Source: an uncultured Paracoccus sp. (GTDB taxonomy: Bacteria > Pseudomonadota > Alphaproteobacteria > Rhodobacterales > Rhodobacteraceae). Taken from it: a stretch of DNA of 64,000 bases. The position numbers were made by a program, and so were the translations under genes. Under the pieces are notes generated by a model. It did not search any database and had not been told where the DNA came from. It saw only the letters and a program-made list of their open reading frames with translations. Location of the stretch: NCBI RefSeq assembly GCF_947487305.1, contig NZ_CANKWH010000011.1, forward strand, positions 82,638 to 146,637, read 5' to 3'. This document shows positions 35,609-44,069 of the stretch, one piece after another (the first letter of the stretch is position 1; every line of letters starts with the position of its first letter).

Positions 35609-36493
35609 TCAGAGGCCCCCCGGAAAATCGGTTTCGGTTCGCTCACCCTCCAGCGGCCCGTCGCGCCAGCTGTCCTGCCGCTGCAGCACCGCCAGCCGCT
35701 CGACCGGGTGATCGAGCCGCGGCAGGCTGTTCAACAGGCCCTGCGTATAGGGATGGCGGGCATTGTGCAGATCCTTGGCGGCCAGCGTCTCGACGATGCG
35801 GCCGGCATACATGATCAGCACCCGGTCGCAGAACTGCGCCACGAGGTTCAGGTCATGGCTGATGAAGATCAGCCCCATACCGCGATCGCGCACCAGTCCG
35901 TCCATGATGTTCAGCACTTCCGTGCGCACCGAGACATCCAGCGCGCTGGTTGGCTCGTCGGCGATCAGGATCTCGGGATCGGGGGCCAGCATCATGGCGA
36001 TCATGATGCGCTGGCCCATGCCGCCCGACACCTCGTGCGGATAGGCGCCCATAACCCGCTCGGGGTCGCGGATCTGCACCGCGCGCAGCATCTCCAGCGC
36101 CTTCTGCCGGGCGGCATCCTTCGCCCCGCCGGCATGCAGGCGATAGGCCTCGATGATCTGGTCGCCGATCTTCATCACCGGGTTCAGGCTGAACTTGGGG
36201 TCCTGCATGACCATGCTGATGCGATTGCCACGAATGGCGCGCATCTGCCGCTCGGGCAGGTTCAGGATCGACTGCCCCTCCAGCTCCAGCTTGTCGGCGC
36301 TGACCTTGCCGGGCGGGCGGACAAGGCCCAGCACCGCGCGCCCGGTCATCGATTTGCCCGAACCGGATTCACCCACCACCCCAAGCCGTTCGCGGCCCAG
36401 GTCAAAGCTGACACCGCGCACCGCCTCGAACACGCCCTGACGGGTCGGAAAGGCGACGCGCAGGTTCTTCACGGAGAGCAGCGGCGCACTCAT
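35609..36493 (-). CDS. Peptide ABC transporter ATPase (DppD/OppD type)
   Basis: A 294-residue ATPase with Walker A GESGSGKSM, signature VSGGMGQR, Walker B IADEPTSALD and switch His in ISHDLN. The C-terminal region after about 250 (LLNSLPRLDHPVERL) is the oligopeptide ABC C-terminal extension. It overlaps the permease gene upstream by four bases. Confidence 0.93.
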   Translation of the reverse strand: MSAPLLSVKNLRVAFPTRQGVFEAVRGVSFDLGRERLGVVGESGSGKSMTGRAVLGLVRPPGKVSADKLELEGQSILNLPERQMRAIRGNRISMVMQDPKFSLNPVMKIGDQIIEAYRLHAGGAKDAARQKALEMLRAVQIRDPERVMGAYPHEVSGGMGQRIMIAMMLAPDPEILIADEPTSALDVSVRTEVLNIMDGLVRDRGMGLIFISHDLNLVAQFCDRVLIMYAGRIVETLAAKDLHNARHPYTQGLLNSLPRLDHPVERLAVLQRQDSWRDGPLEGERTETDFPGGL

Positions 36494-37407
36494 TCCTTGG
36501 CCCCCTTCGGGTCCAGCACGTCGCGCAAGCCGTCACCCAAGAGGTTGAAGGCCAGCGAGACGATAAAGATCGCCAGACCCGGCATGGCCGCGACCCACCA
36601 GAAATCGAGGATATAGGTCCGCCCGTCCGAGATCATCGCCCCCCATTCCGGCATCGGCGGCTGCGCGCCAAGGCCAAGGAAACCCAGACCGGCGGCGGAA
36701 AGGATGATGCCCGCCATATCCAGCGCCACCCGCACGATCAGCGAACTGACGCAGAGCGGCCAGATATGCCCGATCAGCAGACGCATCGGCCCCGCCCCCT
36801 GAAGGCGCGCGGCGGCGATGAAATCGGCATTGCGGATGGTCAGCGTCTCGGCCCGGGCCAGTCGCGCATAGGGTGGCCATGCGGTAATCGCCAGCGCCAG
36901 AACCGCATTGCCGATGCCCGCGCCAAGCGCCGCGACAAAGGCCAGCGCCAGCACCAGCTTGGGGAAGGCCAGAAAGATATCGGTGATCCGCATCAGAACC
37001 TGATCGACCCAGCCGCCGGCAAAGCCCGCCACCGTGCCGATGAACAACCCGATCACCGGCGCGATCAGCGCCACGGTGCCCACGATGAACAGCGTGATGC
37101 GCGAGCCGTGGATCAGCCTCGACAGGATATCCCGGCCCAGATGATCGGTGCCCAGCCAATGCGCCGCCGAGGGCGGTTGCAGCCGGTCGGCCAAGTTCTG
37201 GCTGAACGGGCTATAGGGCGCCAGCCATGGCGCAAACACCGCCATGACGATCAGGATGATCAGGATGACCAGCCCGAACATCGCCAGCTTGTTGGCGCGG
37301 AAGGTCAGCCAGCCCTGATAGATCGCCCCCAGCCGCGCCTGCCGGCGGGTCTGCGGCGCATCGGTCAGCAGCCAGTCGCGGCGGCTTTGGAATTGCACGT
37401 CGCTCAT
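36490..37407 (-). CDS. Peptide ABC transporter permease (DppC type)
   Basis: A 305-residue inner-membrane permease. The N-terminal OppC segment with one helix (GLVILIILIVMAVFAPWLAPY) is followed by the membrane domain, with the EAA-like loop AARLQGAGPMRLLIGHIWP. The ATG at 37407 overlaps the dppB-type stop (ATGA); the frame extends upstream to 37470 without support. Confidence 0.93.
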   Translation of the reverse strand: MSDVQFQSRRDWLLTDAPQTRRQARLGAIYQGWLTFRANKLAMFGLVILIILIVMAVFAPWLAPYSPFSQNLADRLQPPSAAHWLGTDHLGRDILSRLIHGSRITLFIVGTVALIAPVIGLFIGTVAGFAGGWVDQVLMRITDIFLAFPKLVLALAFVAALGAGIGNAVLALAITAWPPYARLARAETLTIRNADFIAAARLQGAGPMRLLIGHIWPLCVSSLIVRVALDMAGIILSAAGLGFLGLGAQPPMPEWGAMISDGRTYILDFWWVAAMPGLAIFIVSLAFNLLGDGLRDVLDPKGAKE

Positions 37408-38519
37408 TTCGACCTCGGATCCAGCACGCGATAGAGAAGATCGCTGAGTAGGTTCAGCCCGACAAAGCAAGTGCCGATGACCACCGTGCCGCCCAGAACC
37501 GCGTTCATGTCGCCAGCCAGCAGCGCCTTGGTCACATACTGACCAAGGCCGGGCCAGCTGAAGATGATCTCGGTCAGCACCGAACCCTCGAGCAGAGAGC
37601 CGAAGCTGAGCGCGATCACCGTGATCAGCGGGATCGAGATGTTGCGGAAGGCGTGACGCCAGATCACCGCGCGTTCCGACAGGCCCTTGACCCGCGCCGT
37701 GGTGATATATTCCGCCGACAGCTGCTCCAGCATGAAGCTGCGGGTCATGCGGCTGATATAGGCGAGGCTGAAATAGCCAAGCAGGCTGGCGGGCAGGATG
37801 ATGTGGGAAAACGCATCCTTGAACGCGCCCCAGTCTCCGGCGATCAGGCTGTCGACCATCAAGAGGCCAGTCACATTCGGCACCATGCCGGAATAGATGA
37901 TATCCTGCCGGCCCGGTCCGCCGACCCAGCCAAGTATGCCGTAGAAGATCAACAGGCCCATCAGGCCCAGCCAGAAGATCGGCATGGAATAACCGACCAG
38001 CGCCACGACGCGCGCGACCTGATCGACCCAGCCACCCCGGCGGGCGGCGGCGATGACGCCAAGCGGCACGCCGACCAGCACACCGATCAGCGTGCCAAGC
38101 GTGGCCAGCTCGACCGTGGCCGGAAAGACCCGCTTGATGTCGTTGATGACCAGCTGCCCCGTCGAGATCGACTTGCCGAAATCGCCCTGCAGCACGTCGC
38201 CGATATAGCCGATCAATTGCACATACAGCGGCTTGTCCAGCCCCATGGCCAGATAGGCGGCATCATATTGCGCCTGCGTGGCGCGGTCGCCGACCACTTT
38301 CAGCACGGGGTCGATGGGCATGACCCGTCCGATGATGAAAGTGACCAGCAACAGCCCCAGAAGCGTCAGGACCAGCGACAGGATCACCCCGCCAATGCGT
38401 TTCAGCCGGCGCAGGGTGGCGGCGCGGCGGTCAGCGGCTGAAGGACCGGCGGGGGATGGGCCAACGGGGGACGGGCCTGAAGCCCGCCCCCCCTCGGCAC
38501 CGCTTTCGGTGCTGCTCAA
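37404..38519 (-). CDS. Peptide ABC transporter permease (DppB type) with a Pro/Ser/Gly-rich N-terminus
   Basis: A 371-residue permease; after residue 40 it follows the family (helix GGVILSLVLTLLGLLLVTFI, then ARVKGLSERAVIWRHAFRN as the EAA loop). The first 35 residues are an unusual polar stretch (GPSPVGPSPAGPSAADRR) made by imperfect 15-base direct repeats near 38445-38475. The start seems to be TTG 38519, three bases after the substrate-binding protein gene; no ATG occurs before the first helix. Confidence 0.88.
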   Translation of the reverse strand: MSSTESGAEGGRASGPSPVGPSPAGPSAADRRAATLRRLKRIGGVILSLVLTLLGLLLVTFIIGRVMPIDPVLKVVGDRATQAQYDAAYLAMGLDKPLYVQLIGYIGDVLQGDFGKSISTGQLVINDIKRVFPATVELATLGTLIGVLVGVPLGVIAAARRGGWVDQVARVVALVGYSMPIFWLGLMGLLIFYGILGWVGGPGRQDIIYSGMVPNVTGLLMVDSLIAGDWGAFKDAFSHIILPASLLGYFSLAYISRMTRSFMLEQLSAEYITTARVKGLSERAVIWRHAFRNISIPLITVIALSFGSLLEGSVLTEIIFSWPGLGQYVTKALLAGDMNAVLGGTVVIGTCFVGLNLLSDLLYRVLDPRSK

Positions 38520-38522
38520 GGC

Positions 38523-40121
38523 TTATTCGCCCTTGGTAACCGCGCGATAGATGACCGAAGTCACCGCCTTGCCCGAGTTCCAGTTCTCGACCCCATCGCG
38601 CAGCCCGGTCGGCTCGATCCGCTGGAACAGCGGCACGATCGGCGCCTCGGCCTGATACTGCTTCTGCAGGTCGATATACATCTGGGCGCGCTTGTCGCCA
38701 TCCTGCTCCAGCGTGGCATCGACCGTTGCCTTGCCCATCGCCTCGGGCACGGCATAGGCGTTGCGCCAGGCCAGAAGGCCGGTGGCATTGGCCTCGTCGC
38801 TGTTGTCGGGGTTATAGGCGAAGGTCGCGGCATTGGTGTTCGGGTCGGAATAATCCGGGCCCCATTCGCCAAGGAAGATCGGCACTTCGCGGGCGCGATA
38901 GGCGTCCAGCACCTGCGCGCCGGTCATCTGCTCGATGTTCAGCGTCAGCCCGGCCTCGGCCATGCTGGCCTGCAGCGCCTGCGCCACGTCGACATATTCG
39001 CGCAGGTCGCGGACCTTGGTGGTGATGGTCTTGCCGGACATGCCGGCTTCCTCGATCAGCGCCTTGGCCTTGGCGACATCATAGGTATAGGGGTTCTCGT
39101 CCAGCGCGCCCAGATAGCCCGAGGGCAGGAAGGCCTGATGCACCATGAACTGGCCCTTCAGGAAGCTGCCGGCGATGCCCTCGTAATCGACGAGATATTT
39201 CATCGCCTCGACGACCTTGGGATTGGCCAGAACCTCGTCCTTCTGGTTCAGACCCATGTAGAGGATACGGCCGCGCGGCTCGTCCTGCACCTTGATGCCC
39301 TCGACGGTCGAAACCGCGTCAACATCGGTCGGCGTCAGGTTGCGGGCCACGTCGATATCGCCGGCCTCGAGCTGCAGGCGCTGCGCGCTGGATTCTGCCA
39401 CGTTCTTCACGATCACCCGCGCCATCTTCGGCGCGCCCTGGAAGTAATCGGCGAAGGCGGTCAGCTGCACCGCCTCGTTCGGGGTCCAACCCGCCAGCAC
39501 ATAGGCGCCCGAGCCGGCATCGTTGTTCGACAGCCAGGCATTGCCCATGTCCTCGCCTTCGACATGCTGCATCACCAGTTCCTTATCCACCACGCTGGCG
39601 ATGTTGGCGGTCAGGCAGTTCAGCACGAAGCTGGGCGCATAGGGCTTGTCCATCGTCACCGTCAGCTTGTTGCCGTCCGCCTTGATGTTCGTCTCGACAT
39701 TGTCGGCGGTGAAGCCGAACTGGGTCAGGATGAAGGCCGGGGTCTTGTCCAGCTTCACCGCGCGCTGCAGCGACCAGGCGGCATCCTCGGCCCGGACCGG
39801 ATTGCCCGAGTGGAACTTGACGCCCTCGCGCATGGTGAAGGTGATCGACAGACCGTCCTCGCTGACCTCCCAGCTTTCGGCGAGGCTCGGCTGGAAGCCC
39901 TTGTCCAGATCCAGCGGGTCGAAATCGACCAGACGGTCATAGGTGTTGTTGTTGACGTCATTGCCCGAGAATTCGAAGGACTGCGCCGGGTCAAGGCTGA
40001 TGATGTCATCGATCGTATGGGCCACCACCAGCACATCCGCCGGGGTCTCGGCAAAAGCCGCCGGCGCAAAGGCCAGTGCCGAGGCGAGCAGCATGGCCCG
40101 CGCGCTCAAGAATTTGGTCAT
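38523..40121 (-). CDS. Peptide ABC transporter substrate-binding protein
   Basis: A 532-residue periplasmic protein of the SBP_bac_5 family with a signal peptide ending AAFAET. Conserved segments include LAESWEVSEDGLSITFTM, KFHSGNPV and NTAATFAYN-like ligand-pocket blocks. It is the first gene of the operon binding protein-permease-permease-ATPase-ATPase. The ligand could be a dipeptide, another small peptide or nickel; the sequence alone does not decide. The start at 40121 has GGGAGA at the right distance. Confidence 0.93.
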   Translation of the reverse strand: MTKFLSARAMLLASALAFAPAAFAETPADVLVVAHTIDDIISLDPAQSFEFSGNDVNNNTYDRLVDFDPLDLDKGFQPSLAESWEVSEDGLSITFTMREGVKFHSGNPVRAEDAAWSLQRAVKLDKTPAFILTQFGFTADNVETNIKADGNKLTVTMDKPYAPSFVLNCLTANIASVVDKELVMQHVEGEDMGNAWLSNNDAGSGAYVLAGWTPNEAVQLTAFADYFQGAPKMARVIVKNVAESSAQRLQLEAGDIDVARNLTPTDVDAVSTVEGIKVQDEPRGRILYMGLNQKDEVLANPKVVEAMKYLVDYEGIAGSFLKGQFMVHQAFLPSGYLGALDENPYTYDVAKAKALIEEAGMSGKTITTKVRDLREYVDVAQALQASMAEAGLTLNIEQMTGAQVLDAYRAREVPIFLGEWGPDYSDPNTNAATFAYNPDNSDEANATGLLAWRNAYAVPEAMGKATVDATLEQDGDKRAQMYIDLQKQYQAEAPIVPLFQRIEPTGLRDGVENWNSGKAVTSVIYRAVTKGE

Positions 40122-40223
40122 CGAAACGTCTCCCTGTGATTGTTCTCTGGCCGAACTCTGCGGTTCGGCGTCATGGCGGTGACAGTGGCGCAGGGCTGGC
40201 CGGTTTGGCAAGCCCCATCCGCC

Positions 40224-40775
40224 TTACTCGGTTGACGCAGCCGGTTTCAGCGCCGCCATGCCTTCGGTCAAGCCTTTGGCGGAGATGGGGAAAACCGCCA
40301 TTTCGGCACCCACGGCGGGGCGGTATCCCGCCAGCACCTGCTCGGCCCTGGTCAATCGGTCCAGCGCCGCCTGATCAGGCAGGTTCACCGCCTCGCAGAT
40401 CTGCGGGCTGCAGGCCTGCCAGATGAAGGGAAGCTGCTCTTCCTCGGTCGCACCTTCGGGTTGCAGCACGAAGCTCGAGGGCAGGTGAGCACCCACCGGC
40501 ACCTGCGCCACAAGGATCTGTTTCCCGTCATCGGTCCAGAAAGCCAGCAGTTCGGCCAAGAGCTGGTTGGTCTCGCGCATCGAGATCCGCTGGCTCAACA
40601 TGCAGCGGGTACGGTTCACCCCCAGTGCCTCGCAGCGCACGGTCCAGTCGTCAAAGGCCTGCCCATTGGCGATCTCGGCGGGTGCCTCGGCAGCCTCGGG
40701 GGCGGCGGCCTCCTGCGCGATGGCCGCCAGCGGCAGGGTGGCGGCGAAAAGGGCGGAAATCAGAACATGTCGCAT
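40224..40775 (-). CDS. IalB (invasion-associated locus B) family protein, exported
   Basis: A 183-residue periplasmic protein with a signal peptide (cleavage near AIAQE). The IalB features are visible: DDWTVRCE, a second Cys in RTRCMLSQ, and a further pair in WQACSPQICEAVN. The cysteines probably form disulfides. Members are widespread in Alphaproteobacteria; the name comes from Bartonella, and a role in invasion should not be assumed here. Confidence 0.88.
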   Translation of the reverse strand: MRHVLISALFAATLPLAAIAQEAAAPEAAEAPAEIANGQAFDDWTVRCEALGVNRTRCMLSQRISMRETNQLLAELLAFWTDDGKQILVAQVPVGAHLPSSFVLQPEGATEEEQLPFIWQACSPQICEAVNLPDQAALDRLTRAEQVLAGYRPAVGAEMAVFPISAKGLTEGMAALKPAASTE

Positions 40776-40797
40776 GAAGCGTCCTTGCTTGGGTCAA

Positions 40798-42033
40798 TCA
40801 TTGAAAATGGGCAAATGGCAGATAGTGGACGGGCGTTCCGGGCGCGATCTCGACCGCACCGTCGGGCAGTTCGACCAGCCCCTCGGCCCAGCTAAGCCCG
40901 CTGATCCGGCCCGAGCCTTCCGACTCGAACACTTCCACCGCACCATCCACGTTCAGCCGGGCGCGCAGGTATTCGCGCCGGCCGGGGCGTTTCGATTTGC
41001 TGAACGCGGCGGGAACGGTAAAGGCCAGCGGCTCGCGCCAGCCCGCGCCGGCGATCAGGCTGGCGGCGGGGCGGGCAAAGATCAGCGCGCAGACCAGCGC
41101 CGCGACCGGATTGCCGGGCAGGCCGATCACCGGCACGCCCTGCCAGAAGGCCAACGCCAAGGGCCGCCCTGGCTTCATTGCAATCCGCCATGCCGTCAGA
41201 TCACCCTGTTCGGTCAGCAGGCGGCTCACATGATCCTCGTCTCCCGCCGAGGCCCCGCCCGAGGTCAGGATCAGGTCGCAGTCCCGCGCGCCCCGGTCCA
41301 GCGCCGCCGCGATGGCAGCGGGATCATCAGGCGCATGGCCCAGATCGACAGGTTCCGCCGCCCAGCCCCGCGCCAAGGCCAGCAGCATCGGCCGGTTCGC
41401 ATCCCAGATCTGATGTGGCAGCGCCGGCAAATCGGGCCGGGCAATGATCTCGTCGCCGGTCGACAGCACGCCGACGCGCAACCTTAGCCGCACCGAAAGC
41501 CGCGCGATCCCCAGGGCCGAGGCCAGCGCCAGATCGGCGGGCGTCAGCTGCCGCCCCGCAGGCAGCGCCAGTGCGCCCTCGGCCATATCCTCGCCGGCCA
41601 TGCGGGTATTCGCCCCGCGCTTCGGGATGCGATCGAAGCGGACGCGCCCGCCATTCGCATGGCTTTCCTCCTGCAGGACCACCGTATCCACGCCTTCCGG
41701 CAGGATCGCACCGGTCAGGATCTTCACCGCCTGCCCCGTGGGAAGCGCGCCAGTAAAAGGCTGACCCGCCGCTGCCCGGCCCTCGGCCAGCGGCATCTCT
41801 TCACCGGCATCCGCATGGGCAAAACCGAACCCATCCACCGCCGAATTGGCCCGTGGCGGGTTCGACCGCCGGGCAAAAGCATCCGCTGCCAGCACCCGTC
41901 CCAGGGCCTCGCCCGTCGTCACCTCCTCCACCCCCTCGAGCGGCGAGAGCGCCGCCCGCAGCCGCGCCTGCGCCTCGGCCACCGGCAGCCAGTCGACCCC
42001 CGGCGGCATCGAGGATTTCTCGGGGCGGTTCAC
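40798..42033 (-). CDS. moeA: Molybdopterin molybdotransferase MoeA
   Basis: A 411-residue enzyme that inserts molybdate into adenylated molybdopterin. Visible blocks are SAVDGFGFAHAD, GAILPEGVDTVVLQEES, the MoCF-binding GVLSTGDEI and TSGGASAGDEDH, and GLPGNPVAAL. The start is GTG 42033, overlapping the mobB stop (GTGA); ATG 42009 is the alternative. It is the last gene of the fdhD-mobA-mobB-moeA unit. Confidence 0.95.
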   Translation of the reverse strand: MNRPEKSSMPPGVDWLPVAEAQARLRAALSPLEGVEEVTTGEALGRVLAADAFARRSNPPRANSAVDGFGFAHADAGEEMPLAEGRAAAGQPFTGALPTGQAVKILTGAILPEGVDTVVLQEESHANGGRVRFDRIPKRGANTRMAGEDMAEGALALPAGRQLTPADLALASALGIARLSVRLRLRVGVLSTGDEIIARPDLPALPHQIWDANRPMLLALARGWAAEPVDLGHAPDDPAAIAAALDRGARDCDLILTSGGASAGDEDHVSRLLTEQGDLTAWRIAMKPGRPLALAFWQGVPVIGLPGNPVAALVCALIFARPAASLIAGAGWREPLAFTVPAAFSKSKRPGRREYLRARLNVDGAVEVFESEGSGRISGLSWAEGLVELPDGAVEIAPGTPVHYLPFAHFQ

Positions 42034-42524
42034 CGGATCACCTGCGCATGGTCCCAGACAAAATCCGCCAGCGCCGCCGTGTCGTCATGGCCCAGAACCG
42101 GCAGCGCCGTCTCGGGCGCTGCGGTGGAGGCAACGGCGATGATGTGATAGCCCTCGCCCAGCAAGGGCCGCCCGGTCTCGGGCCGGTGGCACTCGATCTT
42201 CGGATGCGGCGCGGTCTTGTAGCCCTCGACCAGCACGATGTCGCAGGGTTCCAGATGCGCGATCAGATCGCTCAGCATCGGCTCTGCCGCGACGTGCAGT
42301 TCGGTCATCAGCGCCCAACGGGCCGGCGTCGACAGGATCACCTGCCCCGCCCCCTGCGCCCGCAGATGAAAGCTGTCGGTGCCCTCGACATCGATATCGG
42401 CGGCGTGATGGGCGTGCTTGATCGCGCTGACCGTCAGCCCGCGCTGGCGGAATTCATGGATCAGCCGCCCGGTCAGGTTGGTCTTGCCGGAATTCTTCTG
42501 CCCGGTGATGCCAAAGATTTTCAT
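42030..42524 (-). CDS. mobB: Molybdopterin-guanine dinucleotide biosynthesis protein B
   Basis: A 164-residue P-loop GTPase-like protein that assists MobA. Walker A is GQKNSGKTNL at about 8-17, and the conserved HHAADIDVEGTDSFHLRAQG and VEGYK follow. Overlaps mobA and moeA by four bases each, so the three are translated as a unit. Confidence 0.94.
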   Translation of the reverse strand: MKIFGITGQKNSGKTNLTGRLIHEFRQRGLTVSAIKHAHHAADIDVEGTDSFHLRAQGAGQVILSTPARWALMTELHVAAEPMLSDLIAHLEPCDIVLVEGYKTAPHPKIECHRPETGRPLLGEGYHIIAVASTAAPETALPVLGHDDTAALADFVWDHAQVIR

Positions 42525-43129
42525 GCGCCGATCAACCTTTCCGCCGTGGCGATATCCCTGGGCGTGTTGACGTTGAAGAAGGGATCATAGGGGTCCGAGG
42601 ACCAGACCGCCCGCCCCGCCGCGTGGCCTTCGGTCCAGAGGACGATCTTGCGCAAACCGCCCTGCAGCGCCGCCCGCAGATCCTCGCGCAGCGCCACGGG
42701 CCAGAGGCCGAAGGTCGGATGCTGGCGGATCACGCCGGCCTCGTCGGGGCTCGCCGCCAGCGCCAGACCCTGCGGCCCGGCAGCGGCCTGCAACCGCGCC
42801 GCCAGATCCTCGGGAAAGAAGGGCGTATCGGCGGCGGCGGTGATGATCGCATCCGCCCCCTGCCCCGCCGCCCAGTCGACCCCGGCCAGAACCCCGGCCA
42901 GCGGTCCTGCGAAGCCCTCGATACTGTCCGGAAGCACCGGCAGGCCAAGGGCGTCGAACCGCCCCGCATCGCCATTGGCGTTCAGCGCCAAGGCCGCGCA
43001 TTGCGCGCCCAGCCGCGCGATCACCCGATCCATCAGGCTTTCACCGCCGACAAGTCGCAGCCCCTTGTCGCCGCCGCCCATGCGCGTCGCTCGCCCGCCC
43101 GCCAGAATGACCCCCGGCAGCCTAGTCAT
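42521..43129 (-). CDS. mobA: Molybdenum cofactor guanylyltransferase MobA
   Basis: A 202-residue enzyme that adds GMP to molybdopterin, giving the dinucleotide form used by formate dehydrogenases and DMSO-reductase-type enzymes. The nucleotide-binding motif LAGGRATRMGGGDKG is near the N-terminus; AADTPFF and NVNTPRD follow. The ATG at 43129 overlaps the fdhD stop by eight bases. Confidence 0.95.
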   Translation of the reverse strand: MTRLPGVILAGGRATRMGGGDKGLRLVGGESLMDRVIARLGAQCAALALNANGDAGRFDALGLPVLPDSIEGFAGPLAGVLAGVDWAAGQGADAIITAAADTPFFPEDLAARLQAAAGPQGLALAASPDEAGVIRQHPTFGLWPVALREDLRAALQGGLRKIVLWTEGHAAGRAVWSSDPYDPFFNVNTPRDIATAERLIGA

Positions 43130-44003
43130 CGGCGGCACTCTTGCGCCGGTGCTTGCGGTCTTCCTCGGGAACCGAGGCCAGATCGGCATCGAAAACCAGT
43201 CGCTCGGCCCCGGCCAGACAGGTGAAGCGTTGCCCGCGCATCCGTCCGATCAGCGTCAGCCCGACCTGACCCGCGATCTCGACGCCCCAGCCGGTGAACC
43301 CAGAGCGCGAGGCCAGCACCGGAATGCCCATCTGGGCGCATTTGATCACCATTTCGCTGGTCAGCCGCCCGGTGGTGTAGAGGATCTTGTCCGCGCCATC
43401 GACGCCGTGGCGGAACATGAAGCCGGCGATCTTGTCCACGGCATTGTGGCGCCCGACATCCTCCATATAGACCAGCACCCGATCCTCTTGGCACAGCACC
43501 GTGCCATGGATCGCCCCGGCCGCGAGATAGAGCGAGGGCAGCGTGTTGATCTGGCGCGCCAGAGCATAGAGCCAGCTGGTGCGAACCTCGGCCGCAGGCA
43601 GTTGCAACCCCGCGATACCCTCCATCATGTCGCCAAAGACCGTGCCCACGGCACAGCCCGAGGTGCGGGTCTTGCGCGACAGCTTGTCCTCGTAATCCGT
43701 CTGGGTGGCGGTGCGCACCACGACCGCCTCGGCTTCAGCATCGAACTCGACGCCGGTCACAACCTCATCCGACTTCAGCATCCCCTGATTGCGCAGGAAC
43801 CCCAGCGCCAGATAGTCGGGATGATCGCCGATGGTCATCGCGGTGACGATCTCGCGGGCATTCAGCCAGATGGTCATCGGCCGCTCCTCGACCACCCGAA
43901 GCTCGACGGGCTGCCCGAACTGGTCAAGGCCCGTCACCGCACGGGTCAGGCTGACGGCTTCGGGGTCGGGCAGGATCGGCAGAGGCGGCAGCGGTTCGGT
44001 CAT
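43122..44003 (-). CDS. fdhD: Formate dehydrogenase accessory sulfurtransferase FdhD
   Basis: A 293-residue protein that passes sulfur from IscS to the molybdenum cofactor of formate dehydrogenase. Family blocks include ALGFLRNQGML, EDVGRHNAVDKI and YTTGRLTSEMV. The Cys loop reads RTSGCAVGT, with one Cys where the E. coli protein has Cys-x-x-Cys. It heads the Mo-cofactor unit; no formate dehydrogenase structural gene is in the window. Confidence 0.93.
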   Translation of the reverse strand: MTEPLPPLPILPDPEAVSLTRAVTGLDQFGQPVELRVVEERPMTIWLNAREIVTAMTIGDHPDYLALGFLRNQGMLKSDEVVTGVEFDAEAEAVVVRTATQTDYEDKLSRKTRTSGCAVGTVFGDMMEGIAGLQLPAAEVRTSWLYALARQINTLPSLYLAAGAIHGTVLCQEDRVLVYMEDVGRHNAVDKIAGFMFRHGVDGADKILYTTGRLTSEMVIKCAQMGIPVLASRSGFTGWGVEIAGQVGLTLIGRMRGQRFTCLAGAERLVFDADLASVPEEDRKHRRKSAADD

Positions 44004-44069
44004 GCTCGGCAGTCTGGCGCGCGGACCCGAGGGGTGCAAGGGGGCAGGACCGGCGCGATCCCTGCGGCC

